From Pseudomonadota bacterium (lineage in GTDB: Bacteria; Pseudomonadota; Alphaproteobacteria; Caulobacterales; Caulobacteraceae): a stretch of DNA of 64,000 nucleotides. Made by a program: the position numbers and the translations under genes. Positions 48,772 through 57,732 of this stretch are shown here, piece after piece (position 1 is the first letter of the stretch; the number at the start of each line of letters is the position of its first letter). The stretch is taken from assembly GCA_963205025.1 (NCBI GenBank), contig CAUJHO010000061.1, positions 1 through 64,000 of the forward strand, written 5' to 3'. The notes beneath the pieces were generated by a model that saw only the letters and a program-made list of their open reading frames with translations, did not search any database and had not been told where the DNA came from.

Positions 48772-50730
48772 ATGATCGCGGAAATCGGGCACTTCGCCCT
48801 CATCCTGGCCTTTCTCCTGGCCCTGTTGCAGTCCGCCTTCGGCCTGGTCGGCGGCGCGCGCCGCGATGTCCGGCTGATGGCGGCAGCACGGGCCACAGCC
48901 CTGTTCCAGCTCCTGTTCGTGGCCATGGCCTTCTGCGCCCTGGCGATCGCCTATCTGGTGCCGGACTTCTCGGTCGCCCTGGTGCAGCAGCACAGCCACT
49001 CGACCCAGCCCTGGCCCTACAGGCTGGCCGCGACCTGGGGCAGCCACGAAGGCTCGCTGTTGTTGTGGGTGCTGATCCTGGCGCTCTATGGGGCGGCAGC
49101 GGCCCTTTTCGGCCGGCGGCTGCGCCCGACCCTGGTGTCGCGGATGCTGGGGGTCCAGGCCCTGATCGCGGTCGCCTTCCTGGGCTTTGCCTTGTTCGCG
49201 TCCAATCCCTTCTGGCGGCTGGACCCGGCCCCGCTGGACGGTGCCGAGCTCAATCCTCTGCTTCAGGACCCCGGCCTCGTCCTGCATCCGCCGCTGCTCT
49301 ATCTCGGCTATGTCGGCTTTTCGGCCGCTTTCTCGCTGGCGGCGGCGGCCCTGATCGAAGGCCGCGCCGACATGGCCTTTGCGCGCTGGCTGCGACCCTG
49401 GGTGATCGCGGCCTGGTCGACCCTGACGCTCGGCATCGCCCTGGGCTCGTGGTGGGCCTATTACGAGCTGGGCTGGGGCGGCTGGTGGTTCTGGGATCCG
49501 GTCGAGAACGCCTCGCTGATGCCGTGGCTGGCCGGAACGGCGCTTTTGCATTCGGCCATTGTGCTGGAAAAGCGCGGGGCCCTGATCAGTTGGACGCTGC
49601 TGCTGTCGATCCTGACCTTTGCACTGAGCCTGCTGGGCACCTTCCTGGTGCGCTCGGGCGTGCTGACCAGCGTGCATGCCTTCGCGGTCGACCCCGCGCG
49701 CGGCACGGCAATCCTGGCCTTCACCGTGCTGGCGACCGGCGCAGCCCTGGCGCTCTATGGCTGGCGCGCCCCAAAGATGCAGACGGGGGCCGTCTTTTCG
49801 CCGGTCTCGCGAGAGGCTGGGCTGGCGCTGAACAACCTGTTCCTGATGGCTGCGACGGCGGCGGTCTTCCTGGGCACCTTCTATCCCGTCTTCGTCGAGG
49901 TCCTGTCGCAGGGCCGTGATCGCATCTCGGTGGGTCCGCCCTATTACGCCATCACTTTCGTACCGCTGGTGCTGCCGCTGCTGGCGCTGGTCGTCTTCGG
50001 GCCGATGCTCCAGTGGAAGCGCGACACCCTCAAGGGCCTGATCGGCCGACTGAAGGTGCCGCTGGCCGTCAGCGCCGTCGGCCTGATCGCCGCGATCTGG
50101 GTGATCGGCCTGGCCCATGTGATGCAGATCCTGGGCGCGGCGCTGGGCCTGTGGCTGGTGGTCGGTTCGGTCTGGGTCCTGATCCGGCGCTGGACGGCAG
50201 GCGGTCGTTCCGAAATCGGCTGGCGCATCAGGAAAACTCCGCCGGCGGTCTGGGCCGTCTGCCTGGCCCACGCCGGCCTCGGCCTGACGACCCTGGGCAT
50301 CGCCTCTGTGACGGCGCTGGAAACCCAGACCGTCGCCACCCTCGCGCCGGGCCAGTCCTTCGACTTCGCCGGACGCAGGGTGACCCTGACCGAAGCCGAG
50401 ATGGTCGATGGCCCCAACTACCGGGCCGAGCGCGTGACCCTTCGGACCACCGGTCCGGGCGTGAACCGTCAGATCACCTCCGAGCGCCGCTTCTATCCGG
50501 TGACCGGCACCTGGACGACCGAGGCCGGGATCGATCTGACCCCGATGGGGGCCTATTATCTGTCGCTGGGCGAACGGCGCGGCGACGGCGTCGTCATCCG
50601 CGCCTGGAACCATCCGATGGTCGGCTGGATCTGGTGGGGCGGCGTCATCATGGCCTTCGGCGGGGCCTTGAGCCTGGCCGACCGGCGGCTGCGCCTGGCG
50701 GCCCCGTCCGAGCGGAAAGGCCAGTCATGA
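48772..50730 (+). CDS. ccmF: haem lyase CcmF, cytochrome c maturation
   Basis: Polytopic inner-membrane subunit of the haem ligation complex that attaches haem to apocytochrome c in the periplasm. The start MIAEIGHFALILAFLLALLQ gives the normal 652 residues; an in-frame stretch upstream is not conserved. The tryptophan-rich haem motif is WAYYELGWGGWWFWDPVENA, with haem-ligand histidines in LHPPLLYLGYVGF and HSAIVLEKRGAL. First gene of ccmF-G-H-I, all joined by ATGA overlaps. ccmABCD and ccmE are not in the window. Confidence 0.95.
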   Translation: MIAEIGHFALILAFLLALLQSAFGLVGGARRDVRLMAAARATALFQLLFVAMAFCALAIAYLVPDFSVALVQQHSHSTQPWPYRLAATWGSHEGSLLLWVLILALYGAAAALFGRRLRPTLVSRMLGVQALIAVAFLGFALFASNPFWRLDPAPLDGAELNPLLQDPGLVLHPPLLYLGYVGFSAAFSLAAAALIEGRADMAFARWLRPWVIAAWSTLTLGIALGSWWAYYELGWGGWWFWDPVENASLMPWLAGTALLHSAIVLEKRGALISWTLLLSILTFALSLLGTFLVRSGVLTSVHAFAVDPARGTAILAFTVLATGAALALYGWRAPKMQTGAVFSPVSREAGLALNNLFLMAATAAVFLGTFYPVFVEVLSQGRDRISVGPPYYAITFVPLVLPLLALVVFGPMLQWKRDTLKGLIGRLKVPLAVSAVGLIAAIWVIGLAHVMQILGAALGLWLVVGSVWVLIRRWTAGGRSEIGWRIRKTPPAVWAVCLAHAGLGLTTLGIASVTALETQTVATLAPGQSFDFAGRRVTLTEAEMVDGPNYRAERVTLRTTGPGVNRQITSERRFYPVTGTWTTEAGIDLTPMGAYYLSLGERRGDGVVIRAWNHPMVGWIWWGGVIMAFGGALSLADRRLRLAAPSERKGQS

Positions 50731-51266
50731 TCCGCCGTCTGATGTTCTTTGCGCCGGTCGCGGTGCTGGCGGTGCTGGCCGGCCTGTTGTGGCTGGGTCT
50801 GGGCCGCGATCCTGAGGCCCTGCCCTCGACCCTGATCAACGAGCCGCTGCCGGCCTTCGAACTGGCCCCGGTTCGCCCCGGTGACACCGACGGCCTGTCC
50901 AGCACCGACTTCAGCGGCCGGCCCATGCTGTTGAACGTCTTTGCCAGCTGGTGCGTCGGCTGTCGGATTGAACACCCCTTCCTGATGGATCTGGCCCGGC
51001 AAGGCGTCGTCATCCAGGGCCTGAACTGGAAGGATGCGCCGGGCGACGGCGCGGCCTGGCTGGTCGAGCATGGTGATCCCTACGCCCATGTCGGCGATGA
51101 CCCCGAAGGTCGCGCCGGGATTGATCTGGGCGTCTCGGGCGCGCCGGAGACCTTCATCGTCGATGCCCAGGGCCGGGTCCGTTATCGCCATATCGGCCCG
51201 GTCACGCCGGAGGTCTGGCGCAACGACCTGGCCCCGATTCTCCAGAGCTTGGAGGCCGAAGGATGA
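50727..51266 (+). CDS. ccmG: thiol:disulfide oxidoreductase CcmG/DsbE
   Basis: Membrane-anchored periplasmic thioredoxin-like protein, 179 residues, that keeps CcmH or the apocytochrome cysteines reduced. One N-terminal helix (LMFFAPVAVLAVLAGLLWLG), then LLNVFASWCVGCRIEHPFLM with the WCxxC redox site, the CcmG-specific GLNWKDAPGDGAAWL and cis-Pro in GVSGAPETFIVDAQG. Overlaps ccmF and ccmH by ATGA. Confidence 0.94.
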   Translation: MIRRLMFFAPVAVLAVLAGLLWLGLGRDPEALPSTLINEPLPAFELAPVRPGDTDGLSSTDFSGRPMLLNVFASWCVGCRIEHPFLMDLARQGVVIQGLNWKDAPGDGAAWLVEHGDPYAHVGDDPEGRAGIDLGVSGAPETFIVDAQGRVRYRHIGPVTPEVWRNDLAPILQSLEAEG

Positions 51267-51736
51267 GGCGTCTGTTCGCGGCCCTGACCGCCGGCTTCCT
51301 GATGGCCGCCGCGCCCCTGCCGCCAGCCCCGGTGGAAGACCGACCGCTGGCCGACCCGGCCCTGGAGGCCCGCGCCGTCGCCCTGCAACAGTCGCTGCGC
51401 TGCGTCGTCTGCCAGAATGAGTCCATTGCCGAATCCGGAGCCGTCCTGGCCGCCGATCTGCGCCAGGTCGTACGCGAGCGCGTCGCCGCCGGTGACAGCG
51501 ATGAAGAGGTCCGCGCCTTCATGGTCGCCCGCTATGGCGATTTCGTACTTCTGAAGCCGCCGTTCGAGCCGGCCACCTGGCTGCTGTGGCTGGGTCCGCT
51601 GATTGTCGTGCTGCTGGGCGGGCTTGCGGTCATCGCCTATCTGCGCCAGCGCCGCACCGTGCCCGAGGCGACGGCCCTGTCGGCAGACGAAATGGCGCGG
51701 CTGGACGCGCTACTGGCCCAGGAGGACGAGACATGA
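51263..51736 (+). CDS. ccmH: cytochrome c-type biogenesis protein CcmH
   Basis: A 157-residue protein with signal peptide, periplasmic three-helix domain and a C-terminal membrane helix (TWLLWLGPLIVVLLGGLAVI). The redox motif is SLRCVVCQNESIAES (LRCxxCQ), followed by RERVAAGDSDEEVRAFMVAR YGDFVLLKPP. It reduces the apocytochrome CxxCH cysteines for haem ligation. Encodes the short CcmH form; the TPR part is the separate ccmI gene that follows. Confidence 0.94.
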   Translation: MRRLFAALTAGFLMAAAPLPPAPVEDRPLADPALEARAVALQQSLRCVVCQNESIAESGAVLAADLRQVVRERVAAGDSDEEVRAFMVARYGDFVLLKPPFEPATWLLWLGPLIVVLLGGLAVIAYLRQRRTVPEATALSADEMARLDALLAQEDET

Positions 51737-52608
51737 TCTGGCTGGTCCTCATCACCATGGCGTTGCTGGCGGCGGCCGCCATTCTGATCCCCTTCATCCG
51801 GCCGGAAACCGCCACCGACCCGGCCCTGCCGACCCGGCCGCTGGCGTTGAGAGACCGGCTGGCCGAGATCGACAAACAGGCCGCCGACGGCGAGCTGTCC
51901 GAAGCCGAGGCGAGCGCGCTGCGACTCGAGGCCCAGCGCCGTGTCCTGGCCGAGGCCCGATCCGGCGAGGCCGAGGCCCGGCCCCTGGGCCCCCAGGCCC
52001 GCAAGGTTGTCGGCGGCCTGTCGGCCGTCCTGATCGTGATCGGCGGGGTCGGCCTCTATGGCCTGCTCGGTCGTCCCGACCTGGCCCGGCCCGAGGCCGA
52101 GGTCGCGGCCTCCGGGGACACCTCGCTGGAGCGGATGATCACCGCCCTCGAAGGCCAGGTTCGCGAGACACCGGACGATGCCGAGATGTGGGGCATACTG
52201 GGGGGAGCCTATGCCCAGGCCGGGCGCTATGACTCGGCCGCCGGGGCCTATGCCCGCGCCGCCGTCCTGAATCCTGAGGATGCACGCCTGCATTCGGCCC
52301 TGGGCGAAACCCTGGTACAGGTGGCCGAGGGCGTGGTCACCGACGACGCCATGGTCGCCTTCGGTGCCGCCGTCGCCCGCGATCCGTCCGACCCCCGCGC
52401 CCGGTATTTCCTGGCCCTGCGCAAGGACCAGACCGGCGACCGTGACGGGGCCATGGACGACTGGATCGCCCTGTTGAACAGCGCCCCGCCCGACGCCCCC
52501 TGGGTGCCCCAGGTCCGCGCCCTGGTCGATCAGGTCGCAGCCGAACGTGGCCTCGACGTGTCGGGGCGGATTACAGGATCGGGCGGCGACGGATCACCAG
52601 GTTCCTGA
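51733..52608 (+). CDS. ccmI: cytochrome c-type biogenesis protein CcmI
   Basis: Apocytochrome chaperone of 291 residues. Two membrane helices (WLVLITMALLAAAAILIPF and KVVGGLSAVLIVIGGVGLYG) bracket a cytoplasmic leucine-zipper-like loop (LRDRLAEIDKQAADGELSEA EA), and the periplasmic part has TPR repeats (AEMWGILGGAYAQAGRYDSA AGAYARA, YFLALRKDQTGDRDGAM). Start within ATGA at the ccmH stop. Its last 38 bases overlap the convergent aldehyde dehydrogenase gene. Confidence 0.9.
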   Translation: MIWLVLITMALLAAAAILIPFIRPETATDPALPTRPLALRDRLAEIDKQAADGELSEAEASALRLEAQRRVLAEARSGEAEARPLGPQARKVVGGLSAVLIVIGGVGLYGLLGRPDLARPEAEVAASGDTSLERMITALEGQVRETPDDAEMWGILGGAYAQAGRYDSAAGAYARAAVLNPEDARLHSALGETLVQVAEGVVTDDAMVAFGAAVARDPSDPRARYFLALRKDQTGDRDGAMDDWIALLNSAPPDAPWVPQVRALVDQVAAERGLDVSGRITGSGGDGSPGS

Positions 52609-54013
52609 TCTCGGTCATGTCTTCCATGGCGAAGCGCACGCCCTCGCGGCCGAGGCCGGAATCCTTGACCCCGCCATAGGGCATGTTGTCGACCCGATAG
52701 GACGGCACATCACCGACGATGACGCCGCCCACCTCCAGCCGGTCCCAGGCCATCATCGCCTTGCTGAGATCATGGGTGATGATCCCGGCCTGCAGGCCGA
52801 AGCGGCCGTCATTGACCTCATCTAGCGCGGCCTCGAAATCGGTGAAGCTCTGCAGCGTTGCGACTGGCCCGAAGGCCTCCTCGCGGTTCAGCCTGGCCGC
52901 GTGAGGCACGCCCTCCACCAGGGTCGCCTGCATCATGCAGCCGTCACGCCCACCGCCGACCAGGATCCGGGCACCGCCGTCCACCGCCTCGCCGATCCAG
53001 TCTTCGAGGCGCGCCGCCTCGCCTTCGTCGATCAGCGGGCCGATAAAGGTGGTCTCATCCTTGGGGTCGCCACAGACAAGGCCCCGGGTCTTGTCGACCA
53101 GCCGCGCCTTGAGGTCGTCATAGATGTCGGCGTGGATCAGGATGCGCTGCACGCCGATGCAGGACTGGCCCGACTGGTAGAAGGCCCCGAAGACAATCCG
53201 CTCGACCGCGTCGTCGAGATCGGCGTCCCGGTCGACGATGACGGCGGCATTGCCGCCCAGTTCCAGCACCACCTTCTTGCGTCCGGCCCGGGCCTTGAGC
53301 GCCCAGCCGACGTCCGGCGAGCCGGTAAACGACAACAGCTTGAGCCGGTCGTCGGTGGTGAACAGATCGGCCCCGTCGCGCGTCGCCGGGAGGATCGAAA
53401 ACGCTCCCTTTGGCAGGTCCGTCTCGGCCAGGACCTCGCCGATGATCAGGGCGCCCAGGGGTGTCTTCGACGCCGGCTTGAGCACGAACGGGCACCCCAC
53501 CGCCAGAGCCGGCGCCACCTTGTGCGCGGCCAGGTTCAGAGGGAAGTTGAAGGGTGAAATGAAGGAACACGGCCCGATCGGCACCCGCTTCCAGATGCCC
53601 TGATAGTCACGGGCGCGCGCCGAAATATCCAGCGGCTGATATTCGCCGGTGATCCGCACGCTTTCCTCGGCCGCCACCCGGAAGGTGTCGATCAGGCGGG
53701 TGACCTCGCCCCGGGAATCCTTGATCGGCTTGCCGGCCTCCACGCACAGCGAATAGGCCAGCTCCTCGGCCCGCTGGGTGAAGCGGGCGACACAGTGCAT
53801 CAACACCGCCTGGCGCTCGTAGCCTGCCAGCCGTCGCATCGGCTCGGCTGCGCGGACCGACCAGCCGATGGCCTCGTCGATCAGCTCAGGCGAAGCCATG
53901 GCGACCCGGGTGGCGACCTGGCCGGTGTATTTGTCGGTCACCTCCAGGTCGGCGTTGGGCTGACGCGCCTCATTGGCCAGATAGAGCGGATAGGCGTCCT
54001 TGAGCTGGGTCAT
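52571..54013 (-). CDS. NAD(P)-dependent aldehyde dehydrogenase
   Basis: A 480-residue ALDH-superfamily enzyme. Catalytic Cys in YQSGQSCIGVQRIL, general-base Glu in VVLELGGNAAVIVD, cofactor loop FTGSPDVGWAL and the SPFNFPLNL cap are present. The SPFNFPLN and QSCIGVQR forms are shared with lactaldehyde, phosphonoacetaldehyde and glyceraldehyde-3-phosphate non-phosphorylating groups; substrate not assignable. Stand-alone; converges with ccmI. Confidence 0.88.
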   Translation of the reverse strand: MTQLKDAYPLYLANEARQPNADLEVTDKYTGQVATRVAMASPELIDEAIGWSVRAAEPMRRLAGYERQAVLMHCVARFTQRAEELAYSLCVEAGKPIKDSRGEVTRLIDTFRVAAEESVRITGEYQPLDISARARDYQGIWKRVPIGPCSFISPFNFPLNLAAHKVAPALAVGCPFVLKPASKTPLGALIIGEVLAETDLPKGAFSILPATRDGADLFTTDDRLKLLSFTGSPDVGWALKARAGRKKVVLELGGNAAVIVDRDADLDDAVERIVFGAFYQSGQSCIGVQRILIHADIYDDLKARLVDKTRGLVCGDPKDETTFIGPLIDEGEAARLEDWIGEAVDGGARILVGGGRDGCMMQATLVEGVPHAARLNREEAFGPVATLQSFTDFEAALDEVNDGRFGLQAGIITHDLSKAMMAWDRLEVGGVIVGDVPSYRVDNMPYGGVKDSGLGREGVRFAMEDMTEIRNLVIRRRPIL

Positions 54014-54081
54014 CGTCAGTCTCCCTGGACGTTCGGGTTATGGGACTGGAGACGCGCGAGCAAGCATTCTACTGTCCGGCC

Positions 54082-54282
54082 ATGACTGACACGCCTGAGA
54101 TCGACGGGGCCGCGCCCGGCAAGGCCCTGACGCCCGAAGCCCGGCGCGCCCTGCAGGAGGCTGCCCGACGCCGGGCGGCGGCGTCCTCGCCCGAACTTGC
54201 GCCTGAAGGCGGTGGTCGCGGTGGCGAAGAGCCGACCCGTTACGGCGATTGGGAAAAGAAGGGCCTGGCCGTCGATTTCTGA
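54082..54282 (+). CDS. DUF1674 protein, succinate dehydrogenase assembly factor 4 (SdhAF4) homologue
   Basis: A 66-residue protein. The start MTDTPEIDGAAPGKALTPEA is chosen over an in-frame ATG 14 codons upstream because the family is short. The C-terminal signature EPTRYGDWEKKGLAVDF is diagnostic of DUF1674/SDHAF4, which binds flavinated SdhA and promotes complex II assembly in mitochondria; a like role in bacteria is inferred. The middle is Ala/Arg/Gly rich and probably flexible. Confidence 0.82.
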   Translation: MTDTPEIDGAAPGKALTPEARRALQEAARRRAAASSPELAPEGGGRGGEEPTRYGDWEKKGLAVDF

Positions 54283-54382
54283 CCGATCGACCGTACAAGC
54301 CTTGCGGGAATCTTAAGGTTAAGCCGCCGTTTGCTCGGTGTTTGGGTTTGAGATCTTGCTCTTCTGGGCGCTCGATGGTGCC

Positions 54383-55303
54383 ATGAGACAGCTCCTTCCC
54401 GCCCTCGCCCTTCTCGCCGCAGCGGCCTTTCCGGTCGCGGCTCACGCCCAGCTCGCCGGCTACGGCGGCGGTGGACATGGAGGCGGCGGCGGCGGTTGCC
54501 AGGCCGGCGGCTGCGGTGGCGGCGGCCACGGCGGCGGTGGTCATGGTGGCGGCGGCCACGGCGGCGGCGGTCACGGCGGCGGCGGCGGATGCAACACCGG
54601 CGGCTGCGGTGGCGGCGGTGGTCATGGCGGCGGTGGTCATGGCGGTGGTGGTCATGGCGGCGGTGGTCATGGCGGTGGTGGTCATGGCGGTGGTGGTCAT
54701 GGCGGTGGTGGTCATGGCGGTGGTGGTCATGGCGGTGGCAACATCAACGTCGGCGTCAACATCTCCAACCAGGCCTCGGCCTATTCGAACGCCTATGCGT
54801 CCGCCTATTCGCGCTCCTATGGCTATGCCGCCCAGGGCGATGTCTATGGCGGCTCCCAGTCGCAGAGCATCGCCTATGGTTCGTCCTTCGCCGGCGGCGG
54901 GGGCTATGGCGGCGGCTATGGCTGCGCCTCGCCCTGCGGCGTGACCCCGGTGGGCTATACCGTCGCCCCCTACGGGCCGGGTGGCCCCTTCATCACCTAT
55001 ACGGTCATCGACAGCCGGCGGATCAGCCGCGAGGCGCATTACGAGAGCGCCAGCTACGGCTACCCGGGCGGCCAAGGCGGCGGATACGACTGCGTCCAGA
55101 CGTGCGAGGTCGAGACGACCGGGGGCGATCACGGCTACGGCACCGGCTACCAGACGGGCTATTCCAGCCAGGACTGCACCGACTGCTACGTCCCGCGCGA
55201 GCCGGCTCCGCTGCCGCCGTATCAGCCCCAGGCCGACCCCTACTATGTTCCGAGCTATCCCGAGCAGGGCTGCTATCGCGGCGGATCGGGCGAGTGCGGC
55301 TAG
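54383..55303 (+). CDS. secreted Gly/His-rich repeat protein
   Basis: A 306-residue protein with a signal peptide (MRQLLPALALLAAAAFPVAA HAQ). Residues about 27-118 are GGGGH repeats with two interspersed GGCxxGGCGGG-like units; at DNA level eight near-identical 15-base units run from about 54616 to 54738. Next comes VNISNQASAYSNAYASAYSR, a Tyr/Ser-rich region, then PFITYTVIDSRRISREAHYE and a Cys/Tyr-rich tail (YDCVQTCEVE, DCTDCYVPREP, CYRGGSGECG). Histidine repeats and paired cysteines suggest metal binding or a cross-linked surface layer. No family recognised. Confidence 0.7.
   Translation: MRQLLPALALLAAAAFPVAAHAQLAGYGGGGHGGGGGGCQAGGCGGGGHGGGGHGGGGHGGGGHGGGGGCNTGGCGGGGGHGGGGHGGGGHGGGGHGGGGHGGGGHGGGGHGGGGHGGGNINVGVNISNQASAYSNAYASAYSRSYGYAAQGDVYGGSQSQSIAYGSSFAGGGGYGGGYGCASPCGVTPVGYTVAPYGPGGPFITYTVIDSRRISREAHYESASYGYPGGQGGGYDCVQTCEVETTGGDHGYGTGYQTGYSSQDCTDCYVPREPAPLPPYQPQADPYYVPSYPEQGCYRGGSGECG
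54616..54738 (+). repeat. 15-base tandem repeat coding GGGGH
   Basis: Eight consecutive units of CATGGCGGYGGTGGT, differing only at the third position of one glycine codon (C or T). The near-identity implies recent slippage or unequal crossing-over, so copy number should vary between strains without breaking the frame. Confidence 0.85.
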
Positions 55304-55304
55304 T

Positions 55305-55393
55305 CGCGTTCCGACAGGTGGGAACCACTGATCGGATCAGAACGCGCGCTCGATAGGTGAGCGCAGGGCTAAAACCGATTCTGACGGAACGCG
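55305..55393. other. highly structured intergenic block between convergent genes
   Basis: An outer 9-base perfect inverted repeat (CGCGTTCCG at 55305-55313, CGGAACGCG at 55385-55393) encloses further hairpins: GTGG-GAA-CCAC near 55317, TGATC-G-GATCA at 55329-55339 and GCGCTC-N7-GAGCGC from 55346. GCGTTC also pairs alternatively with GAACGC at 55340-55345. It fills nearly the whole gap between the Gly/His-rich gene and the end of ubiB. It could be a bidirectional terminator, a dispersed repeat or a small structured RNA. Confidence 0.5.
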
Positions 55394-55405
55394 CCCGGCT
55401 CTCGC

Positions 55406-56962
55406 CTAACCGGCCAGGGCTACGATCAGCGCCGCCAGGGCGGTCAGGAAGGCCACGGCCCCCCAGTCCTCCCCCTTGGGCTCCTCGATCATGACCGGCG
55501 GCTGGGGCGGGGTCTCGACCAGCCGGATCAGGCCGCGCACGGCCCGACGCAGCTCTTCCAGGCCGTCGCGGATCTGACCCTTGGGGCCCAGCTCTTCGCG
55601 GATCCAGCGTTCGACCACCGGACGCGAAGCGGCCCACAGGTCGTGATCAGGATTGAGCCGGCGCGCCACGCCCTCGACCGACACCATGGTCTTTTGCAGC
55701 AGGATCAGCTCGGGCCTCAGCTTCATGTCGAACAGGGCCGTGATCTCGAACAGCTGACCCAGCAGCCGCCCCATCGAAACGTGGCTGGCCTGTTTGCCGA
55801 TGACCGGCTCTCCGACGGCGCGCAGGGCCTGGGCGAAGGTCTCGACGCTGTGGACGGCCGGGACATAGCCGGCCTCGAAATGGACCCGCGCGATACGGTC
55901 ATAGTCGCGCGAAATGAAGCCCCACAGGATTTCGGCCAGATAGCGCCGCTCGGCCGGTCCCAGACGCCCGACGATGCCGAAGTCGATGGCGGTCAGCCGG
56001 TCCGGGGCCTCGGCGAACAGATTGCCTTCGTGCAGGTCGGCGTGGAAGACGCCATGATCCAGGGCCTGGGACAGGAAGGCCCGCACCGCCTTGTCGGCGA
56101 GCGCGTTCTTGTCGAAGGCCGGGTCGCTCAGGATGGCCGGATCGGTCATCGGCAGGCCCGGGGCCCAGCCCAGGGTCAGCACGCGCTTGCCGACCCCGTC
56201 CCAGATCACCGGCGGGGCGGACATATAGCCGTCCTTGGCCATAACCTCGGCCAGCTCCGAGGCGGCGGCGGCCTCCAGCCGCATATCCAGTTCCAGGCTC
56301 AGGGCCCGGGCGATGGTTTCGACGAAGGCCGACGGCTCCAGACGGCGCGAAATCGGCACCAGCCGCCAGACGATGCGCGCGCCCAGCCGCATGGAGTCCA
56401 GGCCCTTTTCGACCTGGCGCTCGACGCCGGGACGCAGCACCTTGACCGCGACCAGCGTGCCGTCCAGCAGCCGGGCGCGATGGGCCTGGGCCAGGGAGGC
56501 GGCGGCCACCGCCGGCTCAAAATCCGTAAACAGGGCTTCGACCGGCTTGCCGAGCGAGCGTTCGATCTCGCGCCGGGCCTGGGCGACCGGAAACGGCGGC
56601 AGGGCGTCCTTCAGCCGGCCGAGATCGCGCGCGAACTCCAGCCCGAAGATGTCGGCCCGCGTGGCCAGAACCTGGCCCAGCTTGATGGCGACCGGCCCCA
56701 GCCGCTCGAACGCCTTGCCCAGCCGCTGGCCGGGGCGACCCTGACGGCCTTCGCGGCCCGAAAAGACCTGGACGGTCCAGGCGAAGGGCCGGGTCCAGGC
56801 CGGCAGCAGGGGATTGACCTCGCGCGGGACCAGGGCGTCGTAGCGGATCAACACCCACAACCAGCCCAGCAGGCGGAAAAAGGCCGTGACCGGGTTCCTG
56901 ACCGGATGGTCAGCCGGCGGCGGCGGCGGATCGCGATAGACGGGGCCGCTCAGATCGCCCAC
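55406..56962 (-). CDS. ubiB: ubiquinone biosynthesis kinase-like protein UbiB
   Basis: Atypical ADCK/UbiB kinase needed for ubiquinone synthesis, now viewed as an ATPase that helps extract isoprenoid intermediates. The 518 residues contain the family KxGQ helix ([18 protein letters not shown]), the AAAS loop in place of a P-loop ([14 protein letters not shown]), [19 protein letters not shown] and AIDFGIVG, and end with a hydrophobic membrane anchor ([19 protein letters not shown]). Its start overlaps the ubiE end by 13 bases. Confidence 0.94.
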   Translation of the reverse strand: MGDLSGPVYRDPPPPPADHPVRNPVTAFFRLLGWLWVLIRYDALVPREVNPLLPAWTRPFAWTVQVFSGREGRQGRPGQRLGKAFERLGPVAIKLGQVLATRADIFGLEFARDLGRLKDALPPFPVAQARREIERSLGKPVEALFTDFEPAVAAASLAQAHRARLLDGTLVAVKVLRPGVERQVEKGLDSMRLGARIVWRLVPISRRLEPSAFVETIARALSLELDMRLEAAAASELAEVMAKDGYMSAPPVIWDGVGKRVLTLGWAPGLPMTDPAILSDPAFDKNALADKAVRAFLSQALDHGVFHADLHEGNLFAEAPDRLTAIDFGIVGRLGPAERRYLAEILWGFISRDYDRIARVHFEAGYVPAVHSVETFAQALRAVGEPVIGKQASHVSMGRLLGQLFEITALFDMKLRPELILLQKTMVSVEGVARRLNPDHDLWAASRPVVERWIREELGPKGQIRDGLEELRRAVRGLIRLVETPPQPPVMIEEPKGEDWGAVAFLTALAALIVALAG

Positions 56963-57714
56963 CCGTGGTGAAGCGCCGCCACCCCGGCGGAATAGTCGGT
57001 CCAGCCGACCCGGCTGAATCCGGCCTCGGTAATCATGCGGGCGAAGGCCTTCTGATCGGGGAAGCGGCGAATGGATTCGACCAGATACTGATAGCTGTCG
57101 CGGTCGCCCGTCACCGCCTTGCCAATGGCGGGAATGGCGTTGAACGACCAGGCGTCGTAGGCCGCGCGCACCGCCGACGCATTGGGGCGCGAGAATTCAA
57201 GACAGAGGAACCGACCCCCGGGCTTGAGCACCCGGCGCGCCTCTTTCAGGGCGGTCGGAATGTGGGCGACGTTGCGAATGCCGAACGAAATCACATAGGC
57301 GTCGGCCACCGCATCGGGAATCGGCAGGTTCATGGCGTCGCCGACGTTCCAGGTCATCTCCGGCTCGCCGCCCTTCTTGCGACCGGCGGCGATCATCTCG
57401 GCATTGTAGTCGATGACCATGACCGTCGCGTCCGGCCCGCCGCGCCGCTGCTGGACCTTGCGGGCCATCTTCGAGAAGCGCCGCGCCATGTCACCGGTGC
57501 CGCCAGCCAGATCCAGGATCAGTTCACCCGGCTGGGGGTTCAGGCGGTTGGCCGCCATATCCTTCCACAACCGATGCACGCCGCCGGACATCAGGTCGTT
57601 CATCAGGTCGTACTGATCCGCCACGCTGTCGAAGACACCGCGGACCAGCCGCACCTTCTCGCGCGCATCGACGTCGCGGAATCCAAAGCTGGATGTGTCG
57701 GGGGCCTCGCTCAT
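56950..57714 (-). CDS. ubiE: demethylmenaquinone/ubiquinone C-methyltransferase
   Basis: SAM-dependent C-methyltransferase (UbiE/COQ5), 254 residues. [39 protein letters not shown] is the UbiE N-terminus; motif I is [16 protein letters not shown] and the C-terminal signatures are VISFGIRNV and [15 protein letters not shown]. Acts on the benzoquinol ring of ubiquinone precursors at the membrane. Eighteen bases downstream of the RsiV-like lipoprotein gene, and followed by ubiB. Confidence 0.95.
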   Translation of the reverse strand: MSEAPDTSSFGFRDVDAREKVRLVRGVFDSVADQYDLMNDLMSGGVHRLWKDMAANRLNPQPGELILDLAGGTGDMARRFSKMARKVQQRRGGPDATVMVIDYNAEMIAAGRKKGGEPEMTWNVGDAMNLPIPDAVADAYVISFGIRNVAHIPTALKEARRVLKPGGRFLCLEFSRPNASAVRAAYDAWSFNAIPAIGKAVTGDRDSYQYLVESIRRFPDQKAFARMITEAGFSRVGWTDYSAGVAALHHGWAI

Positions 57715-57732
57715 GGGCGGGGCTTTAGCGCC

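Noticed and set aside
48736..50613. Long open frame antisense to ccmF, and similar long frames antisense to cfa (5425-6873) and to ubiE/DUF3298/ubiA (56965-58740)
   Set aside because: They arise from the high third-position GC of the real genes. Their translations are Gln/His/Gly/Arg-rich without domains, while the opposite strand carries intact family motifs.
54616..54738. Short tandem repeat resembling a CRISPR array
   Set aside because: Units are contiguous 15-mers without spacers, lie in frame in a secreted protein and encode GGGGH.
55305..55393. Cloverleaf-like fold considered as a tRNA gene
   Set aside because: It lacks the GGTTCRA T-loop, a D-loop GG and a 7-base acceptor with a proper anticodon arm.
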